In this document: positions 30,684 to 43,262 of the stretch, in pieces
Numbering within the stretch: the stretch's first letter is position 1
How the letters are laid out: each line of letters begins with the position of its first letter
From: Leptoclinus maculatus
Taxonomy: Eukaryota > Chordata > Actinopteri > Perciformes > Stichaeidae
Length of the DNA stretch: 64,000 nucleotides
Assembly (NCBI GenBank): GCA_032191485.1
Contig: JAVDOI010000010.1
Span: 4,411,808 to 4,475,807 of the forward strand
Direction: 5' to 3'
Notes under the pieces: model-generated
Database searches by the model: none
Seen by the model: only the letters and a program-made list of their open reading frames with translations
What the model was told of the DNA's origin: nothing
Program-made: the position numbers and the translations under genes

Positions 30684-33600
30684 ATGGGAGCAACAGAGCT
30701 TAAAATGCTGAAACTTTTGCTTTTACTCACCGTCACAGAGGTAAGAGATCATTTTCTCATAATGTACACTGCTTTTCTCAAATAATTTAACAAATAACAA
30801 TTTTAGCGTCCTCAGTGTATGTAGTTGGCATGTTTTCCTATCTTTGATACAGTGTTTACTTCATGCATCCAGATAAATACTAATGGACGTTTGAAACATA
30901 TGAACACAGGCTCTTTTGAGTGTCAGTGCTTTCAACAAGTGCGTGTGGCATGCAGAACCTTAGCTCAATAGACAAATTCATTCCGACCTGAAAGAAATAC
31001 CTGCGCTGACCAGTTCTGAAATCTGTGTTGAGTGAAGGTAATGTGCAGCCTGCTGCCTCTCATGCGCCGAGAATATGATACAGGCATTATATCCAGAGGC
31101 ATAATTAGCCTCAGGATAAAATGTGAAATACTACTAGCCTGCTACCCTTGGAATGATGTCCTTGTCTTGAAAATACTGTGTTTCCTGTCGTATATCATTA
31201 TCATTTCCTTGTTTCATTCATTAACCTGTCATGTTTTTTTTTTTTCATTTTCAGATCTGTGCTGCTCAAAATGGTAAATGGTCTTCTTTTACATTTGCCT
31301 TACTTTATGATGATCCCAAACTCGAGTAGCAAACATTATCCATTATTTTAAATGCAAATTGCCTTGAAAAGTTCCCCCGAAAAAAGATTCAGGTTCTATA
31401 AATAAAAATCAAATTTAGGCACATTTTCTGAAACAACCCAAATATGCATATTTCATTATGCAACTGGCAGGTTTTCTACCCACAATATGAAAACGGCCAC
31501 CTAAACACCTGTTTGAACGTTTCCCAACACTCCCCCAGGAATCACTCTGTCGGTGTTTGCGGCCACATCTAAGACTATAACGGTGCAGTGGAGCCGCTAC
31601 ACTGGTGCCAGCTCCTACAAGATCACAGCAACACCCAAGAACTCCCCGGGAGGATCCGTCTTCGCTCAGTTCAGTGGCAACTCCGTGATGGGCTCAATCA
31701 TCTCCCTGTCCCCGAACACGGTGTACACCGTGAAGCTAGAAGCCATGGACAATGCTCTCAATGTCGTCAGCAGTGCAGAGACAGAGGAGACAACAGGTCA
31801 GTCACAAGAGCCAGGAGAGGAAAATGAGTCCTGGTGGTGATTCAGATACGTTACTGTCCATAAAGACAGAATTCACGATTCGTACGTTTCTACAGTTGAG
31901 GAAGAAGTCCTTAGATTCTTTGCTTAAGTAAAGCAATGCATCATTGTTTTAGAGTTTCAGTTATAATGATTATCAATAGTTTTCTCACGAGTAGTTGATT
32001 GTGAGAAAACTATTTATACTACTACTACCATTACTACTTTACTACTATTTATACGGCTATCATTATAACTGAATATCTTTGAATTTTGGACTGTCGGCTT
32101 CGGGAAGCTGGATTGGACATTGTTCCCTACTCTTAGAAGGTTAATTAGCAATTAAACGTTTTGGTTGCAGCCCTAATTTATAAAGTCTTCTCATGTTTTG
32201 CATATAAAATCTAAAATGGTGGCCATAGCTTTCAAATACATTTGGTGCAGTAAAAAGTACACCATCTTTCTTAAATGTGGTGGAGGTAGAATTATGAAGT
32301 AGGGGCAGGACCTCAAGAAAAGTACAAATACTTCAAAATGTTATGTAATTATAGTAATAAAGTGAATGTTCTTAGTTACATTCCACCACTGCATTTATAA
32401 TACATCTCATGCATAAAAAAAAGTATTGTTGTCATAAATGAACTTCCTTTAACCTAAAAACTACTTCTATCATTTGTTCTCCAGCTCCTGAAGTCCCCAG
32501 CATTGAACAGGCCTACTCAAAACACAGCGACAGCATCACCGTGGAGTTCACAGAGGTTTCAGGGGCAACCAGCTACATCCTTAGGGCGGAGACGGACGAT
32601 TTCTTCTCTGAGACCACGGTGAGCAGCTCCCCAGGCACCGTGGTGCAGCTCCAGCCCTACACGGACTACAGGCTGAGCGTCATGTCCGTCAACTCTGGGG
32701 GGAGGAGCCAACCCTCGTACCCCATCGAGGCCAGGACAGGTACGGACGAACTGTCGCATACAGAGTCCTTAAAGACACTTCATCCTGTGATAGAAGATTG
32801 AAAAACTGATCATTTAACACATCGTTCTGATTTTCACTAACTAATATTATTACTATTAATCTGTAAAATTGAGTAATAATGAAGTTTTTCGCCCACTTTC
32901 ACATGTCCAGACACTACACATTAGAAGCAGTTTCCTAAAGATGGTAATCATTGTATGAAGGGTGAAACGCAGCCTTTCTGTTGTTCCTGACGGACAATAG
33001 TTTGTTAGCTCACTCCGCCGGCCATAACAGCGTGTCATTTCACAGCCCATTGTCACAGAGTCTCTACTCTTTATAGCCAACGCAGGAGGGTGGAAACTGT
33101 ATCCATGCTTTTGCAATATCCTATTCTCATAATATGAAAAGTGAAACCATGAGAACGAGGTCGTCTCCCTTCCCATAAAGATAACTGTAACATAATCGCA
33201 AAAATATTGTTTCCAAATCGCACCCAAATTCTCATTTCCATCTACCTGAACCTGTCTATAGTGGTAATGGCGCCCAAGTTGAACACCACATCTCCTGACA
33301 ACGGCACCATCCTCGTGACTTGGCCCCCGGTGGAGAACGCCGTCCTCTACATGCTCTGCATCATCCAGGAGGGCTCCAGCTCCCGCCTCAAACTGAACAC
33401 CACGGACACCATGGTGAGCTTCGATGGCCTTGAAGCAGGGACCACCTACTGCATCAAGGGCACGGCCTGGGACTCTGTGGGTCGAGCTGGAGACGACCTC
33501 ACTGTCTGCCAGATCACACGTAAGCATGATAAGACGTAGAAGATGAATGTGGCAGGTGGTGTTACTCAACTCACTTACACTTTTCACTTACAGGTCCTCT

Positions 33601-36600
33601 AAGCCCAGATGTGACCTACGTCCATGTGACTCTGGGTCGGTCTCTTGGGCTCGCTGTGTACTGGGTGTCAGTGGAGGGAGCAGAGAACTACATGGCCACG
33701 ACCACTAATGGCCAAAACTGTACTTCAATAGATAATAGTTGTTATATTATACCTGTGGAGTGTGGCCAGAACCACTCAGTAGCTGTCGTAGCCGAAAACA
33801 GTGCTGGCCCCAGCGACCCCTCGCAACCAACAGACTACATTACATGTGGGTATATCACACACGCAACCATAGGCACATACAATACAACATACTTGTATGC
33901 ATTTGGTATATCAGACACGAAGTCCTCCATCTTTAAATTATAGTTTGACATAATAACACACACACACACACACACACACACCTTCATTTTATTGATTTGG
34001 TTTTTTTTGTGTTTTTTTGCCAGACCTTAGTTTTGGCCTTATCGGCTTTCTTGCTGACAGTTAGATAAGAACATCAATACGAGTAGTAGCAATCCCAAAA
34101 TGTCAGACTATTCCTTTCACAAGTGGTGTCCATTGTTATTTTATTTTTTTTAAATCCACCTGTTTCACTTGACAGATCCATGTCCTCTGGAGAACATCTG
34201 GGTGGAGGAGCCTGTAGCAGGCAACTGCTCGGTGGTGTGGGATGAAGTGCCACTGGTGGAGCACTACGTGGCTTTCATAAAGAGGGACGACGGGAAAGAG
34301 GAGTTATGTAACACCACTGGAACCACATGCCCATTTTCCTGCATGTGTGGCTACACCTACCTCACCACCGTCTTCCCCTACAACCAGGCCGGCTCCAGCC
34401 CTTACGCACAAGTCCGCAACTACACCACCAGTAGGACCAGAAGCACCCACACGTAGTACCACCACAAATACATGCTTTTGATATCAAGTCAAGGACCATA
34501 CTAGTGGTTTTGTACTTTTTACAACCAACCATCTTCCAAAGTACGCCATTGCCTTATTTATTATCAGCAACTTTCACATCAAAAATGTAACCTGTGGCTG
34601 CTCAACAGCACACCCTTAATATAAGAAATGCCTAAATCCATATAATCCGTTTTAGTTTGGCTTCTGGATTTGATCTTCTCACATCATCATCATAGCTCAT
34701 GACTGCAAGGCTTATTGGCAGTTAACTCTAAAATCTCAAATAATGGAGATTCCCTGAATTCTCCACCATGGCATTGTCGAGCAGATGTAAATCATACTAT
34801 GGCTGCATTCCATTTAGGTGCGGCCCTTCTATCACAATATCACGTCCCCAGCATTAAAGGAATACTTCTACTTGATATATACTTAAAACTTTGCTCTTAC
34901 TTTTTCCTTTTTTGATTATTTGTTCGCGACATGGAGGCATGCAAGAAAAATAATCTTTTCTTCAAGAAGTAAAGGTCGCACAAATTATTTTCCTTTAAGC
35001 ACATTTGCATGGCTTTCTGGGACACATGGAACAGAGCCCATGTTAGTAGTTACACCTGCACCTTTTCTGATGTGAGAAGCCCATAACTGTACCCAACAAG
35101 ATGCATAAAAAAAAAAAAAAAAAAAAAAAACAGTGTGATGATGAAGTTTCAAGTACATGCAAATAGACATGAGGTGAAAACAATGGCTGCCTGGAAGGTG
35201 GAAAATAATTTTGAAACATGTCAAATCATCAGTATGGTCTTTTGCACAGTGTTGAATAATATTCTCACCTGCTTTGGCATTTCTCTTCCCTGCCTCTACC
35301 CCAGTTCCTTGTTGCCCACAGGATGTTATCATAAAGCTGGTTTCTACAGAGACGCTGGAGGTCATGTGGCCGCCGGTCAAAGGGGCCGAGCTCTACGAGA
35401 CGACAGCGGCACAGACTAATGATGTCATCCACTGTAACGACACAGCACCAGTGTGCGCGCTGTCCGATTTGAGGTGCAACACAGCTTATTCTGTGACCGT
35501 CACACCTTGCAGCGAGTTACGAGGATGTAACCGCACCTGCACACCGCGCACACATGAGACAGGTATTAATGGGGCTATTTAGAGTGACATCTCACCCCAT
35601 AAATGCACACTTATCCACATACACACCAGAAAGGGAAGGCGGGGGAATTAACTGAGATAGGCTGATAAACCTAAAACAGCTTAGACATAAAACATACTGC
35701 TATTTCAATATTTTAGAAAATGTTGATTAGATGAGAGGATTGATACAACTTTCATGTCTACACAATAAATATGAAGCTCCATCCAGCAGCCAGATTAGCT
35801 TAGCCTAGCTTAGCACACAAACTGGAAACAGGTGGAAACAGCTAGCCTGCCTCTGTCCAAATCTACCAGCACCTAAAAAATCAGATATCATTTGTCCATC
35901 AATGAGCTTTAGAGGTGTTGGTATGTGTTTCCCTCTGTTTCAAGTCATTGTGCTAAATAAAGCTAAGCTAACCAGCTGATGATGGTAGCTTCATATTTCT
36001 ACTGACAGACATGAGAGTGGTATCAATCTTCTCATGTAACTCTTGGCAAGAAAGTGAATCATGCTATTTCCCATTTAAAGTCATTTCTCACTCTGCGGTA
36101 TATTAACGTGTGTGTTTTTGGTATGAAAACAGCTCCGTGCGCTCCAGAGATCCTGAATATGACGCAGACCAACAACTCCACATTCACAGTCCTCTTCACT
36201 ACCCCCAACAACCCCAAAACAAATTATACCATCAGAGCTGTCGGACACTACGCCACCCACACCTGCCAGTCAAGAAACAACTCCTGTCAGCTCACACAGC
36301 TGCCCTGTGGTTCAACCTATGAGGTCATGGCAGTGGCCATCACAACTGTGGGGAAAAGTCTACCTGGATTCAGTAAAACCTTGGAAACGGGTACGATAGT
36401 AGGATTGGTTATCGCTAGATTTGAATGTGAAGTCAAATCTATCTTATTTATGCAGCCCAAAACCACAAGTTTGTCTCACAAAGTCAAATCGGCTGTAAAA
36501 CTTTTTGAATGTAATGTTTATCCCTTTTTTTACTATCCCAGCTGAACCATTTTTTGTCCGTTATAGTTATCCTACAAATAACACAAAACACTCCACTAGC

Positions 36601-37941
36601 AAAAAATATGACAACATGAATTTGCAGCTACAAACAGGACAGTTCCATACTAATAATAATAATAGACTTCTCATAATAAGAATATGGTTTTAAATAAGGT
36701 AATTTCAAACATTTGTATCTTGAATGAATGAATGGATGATAAAGTATCATGAAGCATTAGTCAAAAATATTCTCACTACATTCACTCGCGTGTCGATTAT
36801 TGTTCTGTGATTCACTCCCCAAGGTCCTTGCTGCCCCACGTATGTGAATGTGACCCAGGTGACCCAGGCCATGACCAACGTGACCTGGTCACCTGGCAGC
36901 GGAGCTCGCTCTTACATCACCACCCTGACGTCCTCACGCGGACACGCTAAGTGCCACACCCTGGACGACCACTGCCTGATGGGATGCATCACCTGCGGCA
37001 CCAACTACAGCGTCAACCTGGAGGCCATCAGCAGCACAGGACACAAGTCAGAGTGCAAATATCGTGGATTCTCATCGAGTGAGGCCAAATACACACACAC
37101 ACACACACACAGAAATGTGCACCTGTTTGAGAGTGTGAGGTGAGGGGTGAATGTTAAGGTTGGACATTTGCAAATGGTCAGTAGTAATAAAGTTTCTAGT
37201 AAAAACATCCAAAGCCACGTCACATGTCCTTGACATGAACATCACCACTTCTAAAAACTCATTCTCGTAGGTGCCTGTTGTCCAACGAGCGTCAAGCTCT
37301 ATCGCAGGGCCAACAACTCCCTCAGGGTGCACTGGCGCTCCATGGGCGCTCTGACGCAGAACCACACAGTCGAGCTGAACGGGACGGCGGCCGACTACAC
37401 GTGCATCGCAGCCGCCGGCAGCAAATACTGTGACATCCAGGAGGCGACGTGTGGGGACGTGTACACGGTAGTGGTGGCACCAGTGGGACAGAACGGGATC
37501 AAAGTCAACTTCTGTCAACCCAGGATATACTCAGGTGAGCCAAGGAGGGGATGTTTAGAGTGTGCAAAAACATTTATTTGTATAATCTGTGAATGATTTT
37601 GTGGTAACGAGCTGCATTAATGTGTTCATCTTTGTTATATTCTCAGTTCTCTGCCCAGGAAGTAATGATGGTATGGGTAAGTATCCTCTAAACTGTAAAC
37701 TTCACGTTGTTTAAAACACTTATTCGCATCTTGCAGAGGGTTTGATGAGTAGATTGTTAACACCTAGACTAGAAAGTGCTACGGATCTTCTCATGTGACG
37801 CTCAGCAAGAAGTTGAATAAGTGCATTCACCAAAACTGTTCTTTTAAACTCTAAGAAGTTGTTTGAAAACTGCTACTGCACTGAAAACCTCATCTCTCTC
37901 CTTCTTCAGTGATCTCTAGCGGAAGACAAACTGTGGATTAA
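30684..37941 (+). CDS. fndc7: fibronectin type III domain-containing protein 7, secreted, nine FN3 domains
   Basis: Exons: 30684-30740 (MGATELKMLKLLLLLTVTE, signal peptide), 31255-31273, 31539-31796, 32485-32739, 33262-33519, 33594-33845, 34176-34430, 35305-35562, 36133-36390, 36824-37078, 37271-37534, 37647-37676 and 37910-37941 (stop TAA). They encode 816 residues. Exons 3-11 each encode one complete FN3 domain of 84-88 residues and begin and end in phase 1. The first two domains lack cysteines (GASSYKITATPKNSPGG, ATSYILRAETDD). From the fourth onward the domains follow a cysteine-rich plan: PC-P at the start, C-x6-C in the middle and C-G-x-x-Y near the end. No membrane segment is seen, so secretion is predicted. 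The function of FNDC7 is not established. Nine FN3 domains and the position beside aknad1 support orthology with tetrapod FNDC7. Confidence 0.88.
33956..33981. repeat. (CA)n microsatellite in fndc7 intron
   Basis: About 13 CA units lie in the intron after the fourth FN3 exon. Shorter CA runs occur at 37090-37110 (fndc7) and 9367-9393 (gpsm2). Confidence 0.9.
35107..35130. repeat. poly-A homopolymer in fndc7 intron
   Basis: A run of about 24 A bases precedes the exon at 35305. No adjacent retrotransposon body is recognisable. Confidence 0.9.
35700..36072. mobile_element. MITE-like repeat in fndc7 intron
   Basis: The ends are mutually inverted (GATGAGAGGATTGATAC near 35730 against GTATCAATCTTCTCAT near 36020). 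The interior contains ATTAGCTTAGCCTAGCTTAG and AAGCTAAGCTAACCAGCTG. The same interior phrases recur at about 49545-49650 and about 52060-52210 in introns of the downstream gene, so this is a dispersed non-coding element. Confidence 0.5.
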
Positions 37942-38720
37942 CTGCGGTAAGTTTATTGGTACTCAACTCCTACCAGATAAGAAGGCGCTGTCTTTAGCCC
38001 ACTCGGACTTGCATAACAACATGAGACGAACGACGTGCTTTCCTTGACATTACAGATGTGAAAGAAATTGATGAACGCTGCTTTTACACGATGCTTCCAT
38101 TGTTGCTGCTTCTTGAGCTTGAGGGGTATCTTGTGACAGCATCACAAGCATCCATAAATTGACCGTGTCTATAGAACTCTGGTACAACAATAGGCGTGTT
38201 TGAGTAGTGCTTATAGCAGAAAGACAAGCACAGGTGAGGCTTGATGTACCTCTGGGATACGTATGTGTCTGTAAAGCATGGGAAGAACAATGACATGAAG
38301 AGAGCTGCTGCGGGAACGTGACACGGCCAACTTATTGTGTCTGCGATGATAGATAAGACGATGGACATTCAATAGCCCCCTGACTCAGCATGACAAGGCT
38401 GTATTCTGCTTTTTGCAGATACAATTCCACAAAGAATTCTTTCTTATTGAGTGTGATGAATCAGTACTGAAGCTATAATGATATATTTGTATTTTTTCCA
38501 GCAAATCCAGGTTGATAATCCCTCTCTCTCTCTCTCATCTTTCTTGCCCTACAGCGAACCCTCCCCCCTCCCCCCACACCCCCCACATGGAAAGACCCAA
38601 CGTACCCAAAAGAAATCTCAGCCTCGTTTAGGAATATCTGTTTTGTTGTTACTGCTGTTTGCAAGAAAAGCTGCATAGAGTCTGAGTGTTTCTGCTGAAT
38701 AAATATGAGAAACAAAATGA
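37942..38720 (+). other. fndc7: fndc7 3' UTR, probably spliced
   Basis: After the stop codon a donor (CTGCG|GTAAG) at 37946/37947 and an acceptor (TTTTTTCCAG) ending at 38501 suggest a non-coding terminal exon. AATAAA occurs at 38698-38703 and a second copy near 38765. A stop codon upstream of the last junction could affect mRNA stability if the intron is really used. Confidence 0.45.
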
Positions 38721-41247
38721 AACACTGAACTACTACAATACAATTTATAGAAGAGGGCTTTCAAATAAATAACTGTGGGCATGTAGCCAATGTTTTTGAA
38801 AAATATTCTCCATATTGCTACTTTTTATAATAGGCTGCATGTTATGTTATCTTCTGCTCTGCTGTGCCTCGTGTTTAATTAATCAATGCAGTTGCCCTTT
38901 TCATAATGATGTAACCTCAACATGTAATGACATCTAGTAAAAATGAAAAAGAAACAGAAATAGAAACTTTACAGTGAACCTCCTACATGGATGTATCTTG
39001 GCAAAAAGTAAATCAAAGACCAAATAAATTAGAAATAAGATCTTAGGACTCTTCAAGTAGAAGACCTCCACACGGCGGCCGTATGACATGTGGAAAGAAG
39101 AGGGTCGGTTGAAAGTGAGGCAGCAGGTATCCATCTGTTTAGCCTGAAGTCATGCATGGCACGTCCTGTGGATGATACGTCTGATCAGATTGCCGGAGAT
39201 GGATTCAGTGTTACCTCTGCCATCACTGGGTTTGTTTTCTCGCTGCTGACAGACGACAACAATAAAGCACATCGCTTTTTGCATTACAACAATGTGTGCT
39301 GTCATCTTGTGTGGGTTTTTCTTTAAGGAGTAGAGGATCAGGTGGTTGGATACATGAGCTACATTCAGTCCCCAAAAAAAATTATCCAGAAACAAAACCA
39401 TCAGAGAAACTTCCTGAAATAGGTCGTACTGATTCAACAGACTTGTTATGACTTTCACTGACGTTAAAGGTTGTATAACTCACGGGACTCTGCTTGAGCT
39501 TATTGCACATATTGTACATTCCAGGGGTGGAGGATCAGGCTAGTAATGATGATAATGACCACTCTATATGCAAAAGAGACAATCTTAACAAGCTGCTTAT
39601 TGTTGACTTCTATAACATATCAGTGAGTGATCTGTTTGCTTAAATCACATTCATAGTCTTAAAGTTCAGTTGCACACATAGAAATAAACAGAAGGTATCT
39701 AACCTTTCTTCTTTAACAGATGTGCTTTTATGTGAGGTTTACTCTTAGAAGAACGAGGCAGAGCAGAATTTAGTTTTGGGAGTCATCTGGGCTTCCTAAT
39801 GGCATTGCAGTAACCTGTCAATTTGGACCTCGAACATTTGTACCTTCAGCATTGTTGCCAGGTCTGCATTTTTCCCACAGGCTACTTTTGAGACGTTCCT
39901 CAACGTGGTTGAATTTGTTTGTCTGCTGGTTGGGTAGACCTATTTTGCATGCAAATCACATGAATAATATGCCCCCCCCCCAAAAAAAAATCCGAACAAA
40001 CTGACTCCAGATCAGCCTGTAGCCTACGCACATGGTCATTGGACACGTCCCACGCCGACAAAATACGTGAAGAAATACAAAAGAAAACAGAATTGATGAA
40101 CTTATGAACAGAACATTTATGGTGTTACTTTTGGATATTACAATATATTTGCCAATGAATACAGTTGGAATTTAAAAGCAGCGCATGGCAGGAGCATATT
40201 TTGAATTCTGGTAGTTGGCTGTTAATTTTTTTGGGCTGGTTTTATTGGCCGCTGGTTTTGTCACACAGACCTGGCAACCCTGACTTTCAGAAGTAAAGTT
40301 CTGTTATGTTCCACATGTGACCAAATGTAAATTGTTTAATTGAGTTATGTGATCATCAAATCGCTATTAAATAACATAAAAAGAGTAAAATAAGGGCTTT
40401 ATTAGCACTGTATGCCAACTGAACTTATAGTATATTCTAAACATTGTTAAAATGATATACATCTAGATCTGTATTGTTTAACGAATAGCTGTGGACTTAT
40501 CGACCAAACCTTTTATTTTATTCTAGCATTCGGTATATTTCCCACTAAAACAAGCAGGGTGGCCGTAAATCCCAGAGGTGGACTTGTTTTATTACTGATC
40601 TTTTATATGATTCTTCTTAGTGATTTTACAAGAGTCTGTGATTTATTTTACCACTGATCTTTTTATATATATATATATTTATATATTGTTAATCTTAGCA
40701 AAACATAATTAGTTATAAATGTCACCTATTATGCAATAATGCATAATGACATGCATAAAATCCAAGAAAAATGACATAAATCCAGGAAGGATGGAGGAGG
40801 GGGACTTGGTTCCTCTTTTCAGTCACTCAGTATGTCATACAAAGGAGATGATATCATTTTACAGCAGGCAAATCCTGTTCCATATACTGGGAAATCAGCT
40901 TTATTAAAGAAATATAGAGATTTAGAGAAAAATGACTTCTTATGTCAAGTGTTACAAGTTGGTCTAGTTACAGGAATAAAATATTCCGGGAACATGGAAG
41001 AAGGGCAGTTTTACCGTAAAGGGGTGGGGGATTGGAAGCGCCCCCTCCTCCGCCTATAACAGGAATCATACTTTATTTCCTTCTCATGATGACCGAGGGG
41101 CAACAGGTTCTACCTGTCCTCATTTAGGACGTCCTGATTGGCTCCCATTAAGTTGATCTACAGCACTCAGCCAGCAAAGACTTCAGTTGAGCTGCAGTGT
41201 GCAGAACCGACATATGGATGTAACGCACTGAAACCCTGACAATTACA
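38721..41247. other. intergenic region, fndc7 to giant FN3 gene
   Basis: No gene is supported. The open frame at 40832-41059 (75 codons) is unusually protein-like in composition but is unspliced and unrecognised, and ends before the next gene begins. The rest is AT-rich sequence with short simple repeats. Confidence 0.5.
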
Positions 41248-43262
41248 ATGGATAAGATGTGGATGCTATATTCATCAGTCATCCTTTTGTCTGTCATACA
41301 GGTAATACAACTTTTTTTAAATTCAGTTTCTTATTTGAAATGAATTAATTGTTTATTATATTTTGTCATTTTTATTAATATATTTTGTCTTTTTTAGACT
41401 CAACATGTTTTGGCAACAGGTGAGTGTTCTGCTGCTGCTACATGTGACGGGAGACACTGACACTGATTTCTAGACGCTGGCAATCATTTTTTTGTCCATC
41501 ACTGATATGGCTAGATGTATAAACATTAGCACAGTGAATCTATATCTATATGGTTCATCTTTACTTGTCTTTATTGAATATTGTATTTTCTAAACTGTGG
41601 CCTGAAAATATGCACCAAGAAATGGGGGTTTTGATCAAAACCGTCCTAGAATATAATCAAAAATTAAAATGCACCATTATTCACGAAGGATATGGACCCT
41701 ATTGTAAAATTACAGATATTAACAAAACTGATAAATTAAAGAAATGGCAAAGAAAGATTCTTCTGGATATTAAGCCCTCCAGGTGACTTGTATCTTGATC
41801 AGACAGTAGGAGGAACTCATTGGTCTTGATCGATTCCCCTTCACAATACAGACACACTAAAGGATTGAGGTGGATTAGATGGACTGAAGATTTGAGTAAT
41901 TCAAATTGATAGTAGCTGCTGGCGACCACTAGAGGGCTAAATATCATCATTTTTAATTAATAACATGATGACAATTTATTTAAAAATGCTCCAGGGTGTG
42001 CTCAGAATTGCATATTCCATATAAGTCTGGCATTTTCCCTCTTGTAACAAAAACCCCAATAAAAAATAAAAATAAAAATCAGACTAAATCCTCAGTATTA
42101 ATATTTTTTTACCATTTTAATCTCAAAAGGTACTAAAATTATATTCCCAAACAGGAAAAATTCTTCCTTTCTCTTCTTTCAGGATGTGATATTGTGTCAA
42201 CGACGTCTCCTTCTGCATCAAGACTGGATGTGAAATGGAACGGCCACGCTGGAGCTTCACTTTACTTACTGGACTTGAGAATTGTGAACTCCACCACTGT
42301 CGCCCCCGTGATGGCGACGCAGATAGCACCCGGGACACAGAGGGTGATTCAGGGGTTAAGACCTGGAAGTGTCTATCAAGTCACAGTGAAGGGCTTTGAT
42401 TTTCCCAATATCTTGTGCACAGATGTTGAAATAGCCACAACAGGTAATGACACCATTTTTTAAAAGTTGCCAGTTAAATAAAACAAAAACAGAAGAATCC
42501 CTCTGTTGAACAATGTTGAATCCTTTATCTTACATTCCCACAGTGCCCGCCACATCTCAGATCACCTTTTCCAAAGCTATTTCCAGTACATCTATAAGGT
42601 TCGAGTGGTCCAGCGTGTCAGGAGCGGACAGCTATATATTGTTTGTGGAGGAGTTGTTTAGTTCTCCTGCAAAAAGCTGCAACCAGACCTTCACGACTCT
42701 GGGTGGACAAGTGGACGGCCTAACTCCTTCTAGAGCGTACAACTGTTACGTTTACTCATCAAACATTGCTGGAACAGGTGCCAAAAGTCGCACGAGGACA
42801 ATCACGATGTGTAAGTGCACATGAGAAGCTGGTTTTGCTGATTTATGTAATGCAGAGTTAGAAGATTGATACTCAGAAAAACTACTTAACAGCACGTTTT
42901 GTGTGAGCCAATCCTTTACACGTAAGGATATGTGAAAACATTAATGGGGATTTGCAAATACATTAGATTAACACCTGTATTTTTCTTGGAAGTGGTGCAG
43001 CCACCAACCGATGTGAGTCTGGAATCGACGGGAAAGAGCACAGCCCGAGTGACGTGGAGCTCTGTAAGTAAAGTCCTGCTTTATCAAGTGGCCGTGAGCG
43101 ACAACGACAACCCCAGCAACGCTCCGGTCATCATAAGCACTTCAACCACATCCGTGGACATCAGTAATCTGGAGCCCTGCTCCACCTACACAGTGGGAGT
43201 ATCATCCGTCAATGTCTTCTTAGTTCCTGGGGAGGCCTCTGAAGTTCCATACACTACCTCTA
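41248..43262 (+). other. giant FN3 gene: signal peptide and FN3 domains 1-3 (cysteine-poor)
   Basis: Exons 41248-41301, 41398-41419, 42183-42443, 42544-42810 and 42993-43262. The signal peptide is split over two exons, exactly as in fndc7 upstream. Domains 1-3 have few cysteines and standard FN3 landmarks: LDVKWNGHAGASLYLLDLR, then RFEWSSVSGADSYILFVEE, then ARVTWSSVSKVLLYQVAV. They resemble the first domains of fndc7 rather than the cysteine-rich array. Confidence 0.8.

Noticed and set aside
32856..33587. 243-codon minus-strand ORF
   Set aside because: It lies antisense across an fndc7 FN3 exon and its introns; the plus-strand exon has splice sites and family sequence, so this is a shadow frame.
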